Positions 11,201 through 24,274 of a stretch of DNA of 46,280 nt are shown piece by piece (within the stretch, counting starts at the first letter, position 1; every line of letters starts with the position of its first letter). This DNA comes from Echinostoma caproni. Taxonomy: Eukaryota > Platyhelminthes > Trematoda > Plagiorchiida > Echinostomatidae. Position numbers and translations under genes: made by a program. The stretch lies in contig UZAN01041658.1 of assembly GCA_900618425.1 (NCBI GenBank), forward strand, positions 9,926 through 56,205, given 5' to 3'. The notes under the pieces are model-generated. The model was not told the DNA's origin and did no database searches. It worked only from the letters and a program-made list of their open reading frames with translations.

Positions 11201-13070
11201 ACGATTTGTCCGGATTCACGTTCGCCTGTGTCCACTTAAGAGGAAACATTTCATCATTTTTTAAGTGGTTGTTTGTTTTCGTGTAAATAGATCCTGAGTA
11301 ACAGAACAAACAGTTCTTTTTCGTTGTTCGACATCTTATGCTGGTAGTTATGCCTAAAGAGTCAGAATGGAGTGATTCCACTGAGCACGTGTGGAACAGT
11401 GAAACAGTCCTAATCGATCCTACATTGTACTCATTATGACTATTGGCATAAATGGTAACATCGAAAGATTTCTGACTAATGGAAACAAATGAGCAAACTC
11501 GTATTACTATAAATCTGCAACTTTCACTGAACGATGTTTTCTAAAACCATGAGAATATTGATGTTTTACTAAATCATGTGTGAACCTTACTCGAATGAGT
11601 TTCCAAGCCTCAGCACCATTATCCTCCATGACCGAGCCATGTAAGGAAAACCGTTGCTAAACAAACGTCAATTTCAACCGAGAGAAAACACTAATTTGTA
11701 CTCGTATAAATTAACAAAATCAGATGAAGTCTACCGTTTTGACATCTGTTTTGTACAGTGGCAGATTACGTCGGTCACAGACAGGATGCGTGTGTGTGTA
11801 TGCATGCTCATGCGCGTGCGTGCGTGCCCGTTGAATGACTCATTCAGTTTATCTTAGAATGTGAAACGAAACCAGGGCGTGCAAGGGGGTCGTGGTTTTA
11901 AGCTAACCCTCTTCACACTGCCCGTGCGCAACAATGTGTATGCGACATAAATAGGAAGTGCACATGTTCGTGCAGCTGCGCGAATCGGTACACAGGCCGA
12001 ATTCGGTACCACCGCCACTATCCACAAAGTTCGATTACGCACTGACCACAACCAACACCTACAGATCGCGTGTACGTGCCAGTTGTTGTGTGATCAAGAT
12101 TGCACCGGCCGATAATCGTTCTTGGTGCAGCTGTTTCGGTGTAAGTCAGCCCTGGTCCCCCCCCCGCCCCTTAGCACGATACCCTCACAGCAAATCTGTA
12201 CAGCCCACTAATCTCCTCAACCCCCTCGATTACACACAAGTTTCTCGCCTTCCACAGACCTACTGATGTCAGTGCCACATGTATACATCACTTACTTGGA
12301 CCGAGGAAACTATCCAAATGGTACTGTTCGAACGCGTTACGAATAGCGTGCTCATTGACACACTCGATAAAATCATGCTACAGAGCGTTTTATCAATGGG
12401 GTGAGTGAGATGGGGTGAGGTTATGATCGAAGTTTTTTCATCTGACTGACTCACTCGATGCCGACAACATCGGACAAATTTCACAAAGGTGCACAGTATA
12501 ATTAGTTTAAATTGAATAACTCACACGACTTGTGATCGGGGACATGCGCGCGAATGTGACTGGGATAGGTGTGAAACTGCTTAACTAACCCAAAGATGTT
12601 CTCACTGCCTTTCGTGAAGATCTAGATTTTCCACAAATACATTCATTCGATCTTTGAATGCTCATCGACAAATACGATGTCTTGAGAAACGTTTAAAAAC
12701 CGCGGGGCGCACCTTTTTATCAACACTTGATTCGTATCATACAGTGTACTGAGATACAATAGAAAAATATAATAACAAATTATTGAAAACTCCATTTCGC
12801 CTGTTCGCCGAGCTTGGCTATTTGCTATCAATAACCAGAAAACCCAGTTCATGGCAATCAGAATATCACAGGTTATGGTAAATCAGGAAGACGAACAAAA
12901 TATGTCTGTTTTTGTTCGAGCACACCACGAAGCAAAATAGTTGGTGAGTTTTGGCAATCAATTAGTATTATGCTTTGTTTACTAACAAAAACTAATACAC
13001 AATCACCCTATAAGGAAATGTGTTTTCTCTCGCTTCACAATCACGTGAATACAAATTAGTCATGTAATTG
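8229..13070. other. No recognisable gene
   Basis: This contains simple sequence (AT-rich at about 8725-8765, CT run at 10841-10853, TG/CG tract at 11788-11830) and a more GC-rich patch at about 11.8-12.3 kb with a 9-C run. Frames of 65-102 codons in that patch on both strands look like composition effects. Confidence 0.5.
11788..11830 (+). repeat. Alternating purine-pyrimidine tract (TG/CG)
   Basis: The sequence alternates TG, TA, CA and CG dinucleotides for about 43 bases. It is followed within 350 bases by a C-rich patch with nine consecutive C at 12157-12165. I see no gene tied to it. Confidence 0.85.
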
Positions 13071-13532
13071 NNNNNNNNNNNNNNNNNNNNNNNNNNNNNN
13101 NNNNNNNNNNNNNNNNNNNNNNNNNNNNNNNNNNNNNNNNNNNNNNNNNNNNNNNNNNNNNNNNNNNNNNNNNNNNNNNNNNNNNNNNNNNNNNNNNNNN
13201 NNNNNNNNNNNNNNNNNNNNNNNNNNNNNNNNNNNNNNNNNNNNNNNNNNNNNNNNNNNNNNNNNNNNNNNNNNNNNNNNNNNNNNNNNNNNNNNNNNNN
13301 NNNNNNNNNNNNNNNNNNNNNNNNNNNNNNNNNNNNNNNNNNNNNNNNNNNNNNNNNNNNNNNNNNNNNNNNNNNNNNNNNNNNNNNNNNNNNNNNNNNN
13401 NNNNNNNNNNNNNNNNNNNNNNNNNNNNNNNNNNNNNNNNNNNNNNNNNNNNNNNNNNNNNNNNNNNNNNNNNNNNNNNNNNNNNNNNNNNNNNNNNNNN
13501 NNNNNNNNNNNNNNNNNNNNNNNNNNNNNNNN
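13071..13532. other. Assembly gap (462 Ns)
   Basis: This is an unbroken run of N. Open frames that appear to cross it are artefacts. Other unresolved single bases are at 16680, 20652 and 31484. Confidence 0.99.
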
Positions 13533-15180
13533 TTGGAGCTAACCAAGCATTATCTGGAAGTTTTCTAATGGGGAGAATTGTGGCACCGATGGCGACTTTG
13601 ATCGGTCATTCAGTATCCTGTTCAGTCCAAGCGTGTCGTTCATTCTTGTCGTGCACCCAGACGTATAGCTATATGAGAGTAGTCGACGTCTACTAGTAGA
13701 GTTGTGGTGTTGGATTAAATCAAATTGTTAGATATAGCCCCAGGAGCAGTCTTGTAGTAAAAGAGAGACCCACAGCATTGAACATGCGGGTGTCGTCAGA
13801 GGTTAGCTTGTCTGATATACAGGATTATTGGGAGTCATGGAAAGAATGGGATATCTTCCCGCGACGGATTACCGTTAGGTAATGAATCAGTTCATAACCG
13901 TCTAATCTCTTGTCGCTAAAATAAAAATCACATAACGGAAATATCCATGTGGGTACAGCTAATCTCCAAACCCTTTCGATAGAATATTGTGACAAAAGGT
14001 TAACATGAGACTTGCTTATCAATAACGATGACCCATGTGAAGCATTGTTTGATTTACGGTCCCCATTCTCGATGCGTCGGTGCGAATAGGTTGCTGGTAT
14101 GTCTGTTTTACAATATCATGTTTTTAAGTTTTATTTATCTGAATCACAGATCGATGAGGTTTCCCTGTGATCAGTCAGTATTCATTTAGAGCCCTCATCC
14201 TAGTTACTAGCTGACCCAAGCATTGGGCCTGAGGCATACATGATGGCTGGTCAGCAGTGTGGAAAGTTCATTTCCATTGGGTGATGGATATCGTCGACTG
14301 AGTGAAGCCGAACACTCATTCGCTTGTACAATGCTTAAATGGGAAAGGCAAGAACGGGGTGGGTGCCCAAACGTTGAGTAATCGATTGTGATTAATTTAC
14401 TTGATGCCCCAGTCGGTACCCGAGGTCAGAGTGAATCAAGTGTTTCTCTCAGGGGACTGAAGCGCGAATTTCCATGTTTTCAGATCCAAAGTGCGGGCTG
14501 GACATAAGCGTCAACCAATCTTCGACTGGCAATGCTCATCTGTGTGTACTTTTCCGGTCAACGTAAATTTGACAATCAGTATTTTCATGAAACATGCACT
14601 CTTTAAAATTCACTCCTTTTGCACTTAGGAATCACTTCACTTTCCTAGTTAAGGTCAAGTTTCTCCGGTCGAAAACGAGCTTATCTCCGGGGCCTGCTTC
14701 GGATTTTGCAATACATCACTCTAGTCACGAGTGCTACAGAACAAAATTTACCCGCTTTCGACTGGGAAAGAGTGACATAAGTGGGAATAAACCAACCTTT
14801 CCAATTAGTGTCTATGCATTGATAATTCAGAGTTTTATCGTGATTTAAAACACTCTTCTAGGAACATCCACTGGAAAACTATATTGGGATGCATTTTAAT
14901 TCAAAAGGGTAAACCAATTAAGTTTTAGATAAAATTCACTGCATATTTTCTATTTTATTGATTAAAACCGTATAGAGAAAGACGAAAAACCACTGCTTAC
15001 AAGATTCCAAAAGTTCCAGGTTGCTTCAGCAAACACTGTCGTTAACGTCGTAGAGCTCTAGCTAAACAAGTAGTTCCATCATGCCAAATCTGTCGGGCTG
15101 TTATTACACAGCGTAAAATTGGATACGTCGCTTGCAGTATACAGGACAGCGACTGACTGCGATATTTAGAGAATCCACTA
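13533..15180. other. No firm gene before the RTE relic
   Basis: Nothing is recognised to about 15030. The 150 bases just before the RTE relic may be older parts of the same retroelement, but stops and frameshifts prevent a reading. Confidence 0.45.
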
Positions 15181-15437
15181 GATGATAATGTGTTACGCAT
15201 GTCACCATGTAGGTTGCCGCGGCGAGTGATGTTCGCCGAGGCAAGTAGTGGATGGAAGAAAGTCAAGGCTGGCCAAGCTAAGACCTGGCATGAGGGTACG
15301 AAAACCCTGACCAGGAGTCTGAGTCACGTAAGTCCCGTTAGGCTCCCTGGATGGGGACCCCCGGGATGATCGTAGCCGATGGTAAAAGACACTGAGTGAT
15401 ATGGCTGAGTGTCGTAAACAGTGGCGTTCGTGCATTT
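15181..15437 (+). pseudogene. RTE-type LINE ORF2, C-terminal end (relic)
   Basis: This is the last part of a non-LTR retrotransposon polyprotein, beyond the reverse transcriptase. Plus-strand frame 15181-15369 reads DDNVLRMSPCRLPRRVMFAE at its start, corresponding to the GHVLRMP..RLPRR.LFA signature of RTE-like elements as I know them from fluke genomes. It then has a GWKK...GQAKTW block and ends with VRLPGWGPPG, corresponding to the conserved RLPGWGPRD motif. The reading is open for 62 codons, stops at 15367-15369, and can be followed in the same frame through several more stops (PMVKDTE...) to about 15437. The reverse transcriptase and endonuclease parts are absent, and the upstream 200 bases are only weakly suggestive. 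The insertion is therefore a 5'-truncated, old copy. Confidence 0.8.
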
Positions 15438-18400
15438 TGTCAGTTTCTCTGCAAAATTAGTGCAGTGAAATCTTACATTTTCTCTTTGATCCTACTTCCA
15501 ACCTTTCATGTCTTTCTCTTTCATGTTCATTCAAATGGGTAGCCAAAAAGCAGCAACCAAAATCGGCGCACGATAGTGCATGGGTAATGGTTGTAGAAAC
15601 TGAAACTGAAACAGATGATGCTTTTTCGATTTGTCGCAAACGAAAAGAGCAGTGGAAATATTTTGTTGACAGTGAAGAACCTACATGTATCCCTAATGGA
15701 AATCAGTCGCTAATTATAAAATGTGCATATCCAAACAGATGATTTTATGTTAATTGCAAAAAATCGGGTCCTATTCACGTAAGTGTCTCACCGAGCAGAG
15801 GGCGAGGAACCAATTCAGAGATAGATGAGTCAACGATGCGTGGCACGAGAATGAACAGGATATCAATAAAACCGAGCGGAAGGTAGGCTGGAAAATGACG
15901 TAACCGAAATGATCAGACGAAAACGATGGAAATATAAAAATGTATGAGTGGGAACATGATGGACAGTTCGTTCTAATTTTCTTTTGATGGAAGGGAGTTC
16001 AGCGTAATGCCGGCAAGCTGGGAAACGCGTCCGAATCTGAAATAAGCCCAGTCGAATGAATGAATGAATGATCGACCATAGTACTAACCGGAAAGATTCC
16101 TATCCTTCCAACAGTACAATGCAAAAGATTACCTCCATTTTTTCCTTCCTACCGAAAGTTCTCCCAGTGAACTTTGATCCCACTAGAACGATAACCAGTT
16201 CAATCTTTTAGCCCCGGTGTTCTGATAAACAAAATTCACTAGTTCACTAGCTTCATCAGCGTTTCGAAGTCTGGTAATAAATGATGAAATATCAGGACCA
16301 TGACAACCGTCCAAGGCAATGGATTATGATTACTCTGTAGCAGTTAATGGGGCAGCGCAATCTCGTGGTTACTTCGAAGTTACAACGGATGCGGAAACCA
16401 TCCATCACCAACCTGAGGAACTGAATTATCCACTGAATTAGATATTCGCACTTTCACACCTGTTCTTCTTACTCTTCATCAAAATCGTCCTCTAATCCTG
16501 ACAATTCACACTTTTTTCCAACACTGTTGCTTGTTGTCAAGTCGCCTAGCGTAGCATACACATAGATCACACAGAGTCAGAAAGTTGAGTTTCATTCACC
16601 ACAGAGGTTAATTATTGGCATACTCATTTTTCACTGGTTCGTGATCTATGTTCGAACGACATAGGCGAGCAGCGCGCAGNAGGTCGTGTCTTGGTTGCAT
16701 TTTCATTAACTGGAACATCTGATCGGTAGACTTTGCGACCATTACAGGTCGTCTTTTCTCCTCCTTAATCTGACTGTGCAAATGCCGTTTCGATCAACAC
16801 AGACAATCGAGTTAATCATGAGAATAACATCGGTCGTATGGGGAAATTTATACGTTCTTAGATTCATGAAACCTTACCGTTCATTCCATGAACATCCAAC
16901 ATATGCGCTGCAAGCCGGATCAGGTTTCCCTACTACGCTAGACAACTCTTCATTTCCCCGAACCTCATCTCAACTCACCAAGAACAGAGTCAACCTACAT
17001 TATAATTATGTAATCTTCCCTAATACACACATGTAACCTGTAGTCCGGCTATCGTTTCGTGATCCCTATTCAGCCGCAACTAGTAACCATCCCGTTATAC
17101 TCATTTTCTTTCTAGTAGATTCTTTATACAGGCAAGTATAGTCACCCGTTACAAAGGACGGTTGCAGGGGTTGATCGTCACTATTAGAAAGTTTTACAAG
17201 TACCAATATTCGTCCATACGCATTCATGATCAATCAATAATCTCATCATCATAATCGCTATGGTGCATCAAAATCAGCAACAGAAACAAAACAATTAGGC
17301 ATACATATTGTGACACTGACGACCGTCTAACTGGGCAGATATTTCTCGTCATATACTGTTAATGGTACAGCCGCTGAACGATTGGGGTGTCGTATATCAC
17401 TGCAACAGTTAGGTTTTAAAGGGTTTATTGGGTCTGTGCATGAATTTTCGGCCATTTAAACATAGCAATCATCGGACACTCATCAGCAAGTACGGCTGTC
17501 TTAGCTCACTTGATTGATGTATTGGTTGTATTGATTTCAATTTCGTCATCTCCACGATTCGTGACTCAACATTATATTTGTGCAAGCAACGACTAATCAA
17601 ACTAACAAGCAGCAATCCTTTTGGTGTTTGGGAGGACCCATTGTGCAAACCATGGAATGTGAATTGAATATACACCGCTCGACTAAAATAAGATGGCAAT
17701 AGTACATATTCCATTTCATAATTTTTATTCGATAGTTGTATGGTACGAAATACATTTCAGTAGTTCCCATTCTGATTGATGGCACTGACGGGGAATGAGT
17801 CATTTGAACCAATATTGAATGCGTTCAACCCATATGAACATGGTCCCATTCTAAGAAGGCACACATGAGACAGCTGTCAGAACCTTCGACTGAATATGTG
17901 TTCACCTGTGTGCTGTCTCGACCAAGAGTGGGAAATAGGACAGGTGGACAGGTCGCGGATTCGGTGTGACTAATCCGGATTGTCTGTTACCTAGGTATTT
18001 ACCATTGTGATGAGGATTCTTGCCGGGGGGACATTTAACTTTCTGCTAGATGATTTGATGCTTCAAACGCAGAAGGATTTCTTCTCTCAAGCTTGTGCAT
18101 GTTCGTTAAGTTTGCGTCCCACTTAAGATGTTCAGAGAAGAACATATGGGCACGAGGTGACTTCCAGAAACGCAAATGTACCCTCTCGATTGTTTACCTT
18201 CTTGTGTGCGAAAAGGCACGAAGGGGGATTTGTAACCAACCGGTTGAATCCGGCTAATGATTAATCATATTCACTTAAATTTATGAACCCAATGTTTTCC
18301 AGACCTGCGAATCAGTCTGGCCTAGTACGCCAGTGAATTAAGTGAATGTTAAGACAGGTACAATGGGGATGACGTTTTCGATGCGAATTCAGGTTCAAAC

Positions 18401-19656
18401 TGTCACGCATCGGTTGGTTAAATATATTTAATCAGTATGAACTTTTGGAACCTACTTGTACGCAAAAAATCTTCCAACATGAACATTGGGATTTCGGCCG
18501 GTTTTACTCACCACAGATTCAGAAAAAAAATCGAATCGCCTTAACAGAATACTAAAATTTCATAAACGACAACCCGAATGGCCATAAAAGTATTCAGGGC
18601 CATGGGATTCTCGTGACCGACTCCTCCACTCTATTGATTATGGAGAACAATAACGGCTGAATTCATAAGCTCTACGTAGTCGAAGAGGTGAAGTTAAAAT
18701 TGAAAGAAAAATTGGAAAGTTCTAAGGTAATGTTGACTAACATTATTCAAATTAATAAAATAACGCTACTATTACTAGTACTGTTGTAGCCTGGATATAA
18801 CAACTGCTACAAATGAGACTAATCTGTTGCCCCATTTTATTAATTAAACAGCGGTAATATCAATTTTTGGAAAAGGATAAGAGTCCGTTCCAAAGTTATA
18901 AGAATTGGTGGAGCCGAGAATTTATTTGACTGTAGTCAGATTCGAACAGGCGGCCCTGAATTGATTGCGAATTATGTCCTTCAAATACGAACGTCACAAT
19001 AGTCAATTCGTTGTTCTCTGCAACTTTCGTTAGCCAAGGATCGACTATAACCAGAAATCTCTGGAAACAACATACTGATTTGTCATTATCTTTAATTACG
19101 GCACTAGCAGTGATTAAAAGTGGTGTAAATTATGCATACGTAACTGATTATCATCACCTCGCTACACTGTCGCTTTGATGTTGGGCGATGCAATTGATGT
19201 ATCCAAGACGCACGTGCCACGATAGACTATTCCAACGTGAACAGAAAAGGAACATTTGTGATCTACTTTCGCATGTGGGTCTGTGAAAACTGGGAGATCG
19301 AAGAGGATAAATTGGCATCAGAGCAGCATCTGGAGCGCTGGGGGATTTATCCACAACCTCTGTTAGTCAATGCGACATTGACATAGTAACTCGTTACACT
19401 TGAAGATTGTTATCAGTTCCGTGTGTCGTCTATCCTGGACCGCCAGGACCGGTTCTCTTAGGTGTTTCTATGCTACACTTGAATCGAGCTGCACGCAACG
19501 TGCCATAGTCGCTGACGTGCTTATTGTTACTATCACAAGGTAACTGTGACCCCGCCCATCCAGCACTTCATATCCGAAATGGTGTTAATGTTCATGTCTT
19601 ATCGAGCTTCAGACATGAGGCCGTTACCATCTCGTTCACATCCTTCCCCGCGGCCA

Positions 19657-19669
19657 CCTCCCTCCCTCC

Positions 19670-19702
<33 letters not shown>
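19657..19702 (+). repeat. Polypyrimidine tract with (TC)n followed by (CG)n
   Basis: A 36-base pure pyrimidine run (CCTCCCTCCC then TC repeats) ends at 19692 and passes directly into an alternating CG run to 19702. Mirror-type pyrimidine runs can form triplex DNA, and alternating CG can form Z-DNA. Confidence 0.95.
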
Positions 19703-19769
19703 TTGAACCAGGCCTTCAAAATCGGGAGATAAACTACAGGAGTGAAGCGGAATATGCACACGTTCATAA

Positions 19770-19828
19770 TTGTTGTTGTTGTTTGTTTGTCGGTTGTGTG
19801 TGTGCGTGCGTGCGTGTGCGTGTGCACA
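19770..19828 (+). repeat. Compound TTG / TTTG / TG-CG microsatellite
   Basis: Successive short runs of TTG, GTTT, TG and GTGC units lie 68 bases downstream of the polypyrimidine/CG block. A similar alternating TG/CG stretch lies at 11788-11830. Confidence 0.9.
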
Positions 19829-22800
19829 TTCGATTGGGATCCACGGTGAATTTTATCATTATTCCGAGACTCATTCGATGTGGTTCCGGGCGGTAGGGGG
19901 AGGTCACTGTTGGAACACGGTTGTCACCAGCAACGTTCCATCTGTTGGTGCCGAAATCCCACCGAAAATTGATTCGTATTCTATCAATGGTCGGGACATG
20001 CTTCGGTCATTATCACATTTTTTGTTTTCTACGAATGCGAATACCAATGATTTCGTGCGTTTCGTTTTCTAGCACAATCGAGCATGTCATTCATTTTGAT
20101 TAGTATTTAAAAGTTTCGATCTGTCGCATTTCAGCGAACAATGCAAGGGATTGTGAGTGATGTGTTTCCTCATAATTTAACCTAACTGTCACGAGACTCT
20201 GATAGTCATCAAAAAATAACAACAATCACAACGATCTAATTAAAAGCTCTTTCATTTGTTAATTTCTTCGATAACTATGAAATACTCAACGGACACACTT
20301 TGGTTAGCGCTGAGATTAATAAAGCCCACGATCACAGCAATTAGTATACCTTGGGGGGAAACTACGTGAAACGTTTTCAAGGCACTGAAAGTGCTTTGCA
20401 TGTATATCCATCACTGTTTAACTAAATACAGAAAGTTGACGTGTTGAGCACTTGTCACGCCACACACCGGATCTCGAGATTCACGATTCAACTTGCACGG
20501 ATTACCTAATTTTTCCATATGGCACTAATGGACCCCGAAATGCTTTTAAGGCAAAACCAAATGTATAGTAAAGATAATCCATCCCATCCGAAAATTCAAT
20601 ATCCGTTAATTGCAGCAGAAACACACCACGCCTTGGTAAACTATTAATTAANATTAATTAAAACTTCTTAATTCCCACTCCTAAGTTTATTCGCTCATCA
20701 ACAAGGTTCATTTTCAGTTTGCCCTTAGGATTGGAAGCTACACTCAGTAATATTCTTTTGCTTTTATCGGATTCCCCCTCCCTTCTTTATTTTTCATGGC
20801 CAGTCCTCTATCACTCACTTCCTCAATATCTCACGCAATGATTGAGGCCTCATGTATTTCACCATTCCCAGTCCCACGACCTAGTTTGCCTGTTATCCTT
20901 AACGATCATTCGGGAATCATGATTATGCATCTCACCTCTTGTGCTCGCCACAATAATGTGAAATAGAGTGACCTTGTGCATGAACTACAGCTTACCAATT
21001 CCCAGTTTGTTCTAGCTCATTCGAGTAGTTTGTAAACCAAAACTTAACTACCGTCAGTTGAAATTACGTTCACTTGCTCAACCGTTACAAACCGTGTGAT
21101 TCTGAGGGACCACTGAGTCTCATACAGAACCATTTGGCTGAAGAAAAACGAAAACATCCAGAGTTGACAGAAGACAACCAATGAGCAAGTTGGATCATGT
21201 GGTCAAGATCCACCAGTCACAATTATCATCTCTCTTGTGAGATACTATTGAAATTTTGGAGGGGTATGTTTTGTGCACTCCCGAGGAGGCGGTAGGGAGA
21301 TTAGCATGTCATCTGGGAATCATGTGGATTTAAAGCACCTGTGTGATTCGTCCAGACACCAGTCAACTGCTTGACACAGGTGAAATTTGACTTGTGAAAC
21401 GCATCACCAACACTTCGAATAGGAACGATGATTGCGATGTGAAATGGTGCACATACCCAAACACTACCAGGTAAACGTGCTTGTGGGTTCGATGTATCGA
21501 TTGACTATTGGTGAAGACAAAAACCGATTGTATATCCCAAATTTCTCTGATGATTCACAAGAGTCAAAAATTTACGTCACAAAACGGGAATCAATAAAAC
21601 TTATGAGATACGCTCATCAGTAAACTGGCTGAACTTACAAATATATCATACATATTTGGAGTGATGCACGGAGTATGAAAGAAACGGATCAGATATAAAA
21701 GATTAGTTTATTGATTGAGGAATCTACGTGAATATTTTCCGTCCCGAATTCAGCCCAATTTAATTGAACTTCCTCATTTGATTGCCGTTCCTCTGTTTGC
21801 TACTCCGATCATTGACATCAGTGTATGCTATCACATAGTAGGTCATGTTCGCAATTCATATTTATTATTTCAAAGTTACCCAATGATATTAAATAAGTTC
21901 AGTTTGAAAAATGAATTCATTCGTGTTTTAGGATTTGTGCTAGCTTTGTGGGTATTCTAGCCATTCGTAAAAGAAACAGTGTTTGCTACAATAAAGTGAG
22001 TAAGAATACACAGAAATAAGAATCTGCTTAAGGTGACTTCCGTGGCTAATCATTGTCTATATTTCTACAACTGTTTTAACCAACTTGTCTTCAGCGAATA
22101 AACGGTCTGAACCGCTCTTCTTTCCATTCCCTCTTCCTTAGCTCAGTTGATCCGGTTGGGCATATCGCAGTTCTACCACCCCTGATCTCACATCCAGCCG
22201 AACAGAATGCCAATCAAACAGATTGGACGGTTCACACCTGTTCCAAACACATGGACTCCAGTGAGAAGCCTTCATTAAACTCATATCCTGACCCCGCCCT
22301 AACAACAATCTAATCACTAGGCCGATACTTTTTGTTACTCAAAGGTAATCGATAAGCGTTATCACACAAAATGTGGACTCCGTGTCAAAAGTCGTCCAGG
22401 TGTGAAAACCGATTGTCGAACTTTTTCGATGACCGGTGAATCAGTCCGTAACTTCCGGTGGCAAAAGTTGAGCCAGTAAATAGGCTTTATGGACAGATGC
22501 GAATCTTTTGTTCTAGCCCTAATCAACTCTAATCGATAGTCTAAAGGTTCCCCCTCCCCGAGGACCGAAATCAAGGTTTCCCGGAGAAGGTAGGTGAACA
22601 ACAGGTCACAACGTCGTCCGAACTTCTCATGCGAATGCTACAATTTCAGTCACATACAAAATGACCGGGTAATCTTTTTGAAAGGACTAAGTTAAGCGAA
22701 CGTTTATTTGAATTTTTAGTTCACTCACCATTTGTATAATCCGTTTACCGGTTTAAATAGTGTTTAAATGAGTTGCAAGGGACTTCATGTTATAAACCGC

Positions 22801-22899
22801 GCACTAAAGTTTTGTACCTCTTTAACCCACCCCAGGAACTCCACATCACCTCTATTTACCAGTGCAACACGTATCCAAACACTAGTCGCACAAAAAGCC

Positions 22900-23385
22900 T
22901 ACAAACGAAATGCCACAGTTCACACCTCGCGTCTGGCCAGAAGCTGTTTATTGTTACGCGGGAATGAAGCGATGCCGTGGCCTCTGTACAACCCCAATCG
23001 AAACCCGTTGGAGAACATTTGGCTCATTCTGAACAGAAGATGGTAGAGTATTTGGAGAATATATGAGAAGGTATCAACCGCTCCAGAACGAGATCACATG
23101 TCCACGACGGAATGTTTCGGAATCTCATGGAACACAGACTCTCTACACAGTAATTATGTGCTTACATTGAATGAAATCCCAAGGATACTTTTGTCGTTGG
23201 GCTATTTTGCATTTTCTTTAATATTTCCATTTTCACAAAAACTTAACAATATTGGTTTCTTATTAATGCTTTCCGCTCGACTGCCGCGTGACTGCCCAGA
23301 CTGATCACTGTGTTGCACTCAAATGGGAATATTGTGAAAACCTAGGGGTACGAAACCTAGGGGTACGAAACTTTTGTTGCGGTCA
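22900..23385 (+). pseudogene. Tc1-like transposase C-terminus and 3' element end (relic)
   Basis: A Tc1-family transposase cuts and pastes DNA using a DDE catalytic triad. In the frame ending at 23046 I read RNATVHTSRL (normally DNAxxHTSRL, so the second catalytic Asp is Arg here). Twenty or so residues on comes MPWPLYNPNRNPLENIW, the counterpart of LPWPAQSPDLNPIENLW, which keeps the Glu of the LEN motif. After the stop, about 300 bases lead to a pair of identical 15-base units, CCTAGGGGTACGAAA (23341-23355 and 23356-23370), then CTTTTGTTGCGGTC. This resembles the GGGTACGAA.CTTTTGT ends of Tc1-like elements. The N-terminal DNA-binding part and the first Asp region are not recognisable upstream, and I did not find the matching left inverted repeat. 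Confidence 0.75.
23341..23370 (+). repeat. Perfect 2 x 15 bp tandem duplication at the transposon end
   Basis: Two exact head-to-tail copies of CCTAGGGGTACGAAA sit where the 3' inverted terminal repeat of the Tc1-like relic is expected. The exact identity suggests a recent slippage, or a subterminal repeat used for transposase binding. Confidence 0.9.
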
Positions 23386-23688
23386 TCTAAAATCGATCAG
23401 CAACTTTCTTAAATAGCAACCATACCAAGTGGAAAAATATACAGCTGTGAAATGAGTCTATAGTTCGGTCCTGTATTCGGATTTGCACATACAGTCCAGA
23501 CCTTATTAAACCTGGAAAAGCACTCACCAAAAAGTATCGAGTGGATAGAACTTTGGTATTCAACAGCCGCAAGGTCGGAAATCACTTTACAGACGCAAAG
23601 ATGATTGCATGGCTCTGGAAATCCACCTTACATGCAAATATTCTGTCTGAAGAAAAAGAGGTTACCCGGAGTGACATTCTGAAGTGAT

Positions 23689-23713
23689 GGGGGCGGGGCG
23701 GGGGGCGGGGGGG
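23689..23713 (+). repeat. G-quadruplex-type G tract
   Basis: Four G runs of 5, 4, 6 and 7 bases are each separated by a single C. This pattern fits the rule for an intramolecular G-quadruplex with one-base loops. Confidence 0.9.
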
Positions 23714-24274
23714 TAGGAAGAAGCAGGAAGAGAACCACACTTACTTGTATTGTATTTTTTCAATAAGTCAAGGTAAAACTGGTGTTTCAACTGCCTATAT
23801 GCTTTCAGTGCATATGGACACAACAGTCGAAATATGAAGAAGACATACAATTCGGATTCTTACTAATCTAAACAGTATCATGAAGACTGTACACGAAGCA
23901 ATCCACGGAAATTAATTCACCTGAAATCACTTTGTCCCTGTATTTACTGATTGTCTAACGAATTGTATCCTAAGCAGAAGGAAAAGGAAATGAAATTCGC
24001 GGCTGTTTTAGGTGTCGGTGATCACACATTCTGTCACAACAGGTGGTCAAAACATCGAATCCGATCCATGTTTGACCTAATGCACAATGAACTAATCGCA
24101 ATGTATGCAAACGAAAGTCATCCAGAACATTGATCAAAACACGAATTCTGTTTGGATATGTTTAGGCTCTATTATTCAACCAAATGTTACAAATGCACCT
24201 GTATGATGGTGAGTTGAAGCACAAGTGAATTCTTAGATCCATCATGCCTAGTTTTGGAAACCGAAACTCTGAGA

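Larger units (their letters stand above)
15438..22899. other. Long stretch without recognisable genes
   Basis: This holds (GAAT)4 at 16054-16070, the simple-repeat block at 19657-19828, a small AT palindrome around the N at 20652 and a lone B-box-like motif at 18939-18948. No host coding exon could be supported on either strand. The bases before 22900 may hold the undetectable N-terminal part of the Tc1-like element. Confidence 0.5.

Noticed and set aside
12992..13568. Long open frames on both strands across the N gap
   Set aside because: They consist almost wholly of undetermined bases; the same applies to frames across 31837-32494.
18939..18948. Isolated B-box-like GTTCGAATC on the minus strand
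   Set aside because: Without an A box or cloverleaf a 9-base match is not evidence for a tRNA or SINE.
22136..22200. TAGCTCAGTTGATCCGG resembling a tRNA A box
   Set aside because: There is no B box at suitable spacing and no cloverleaf.
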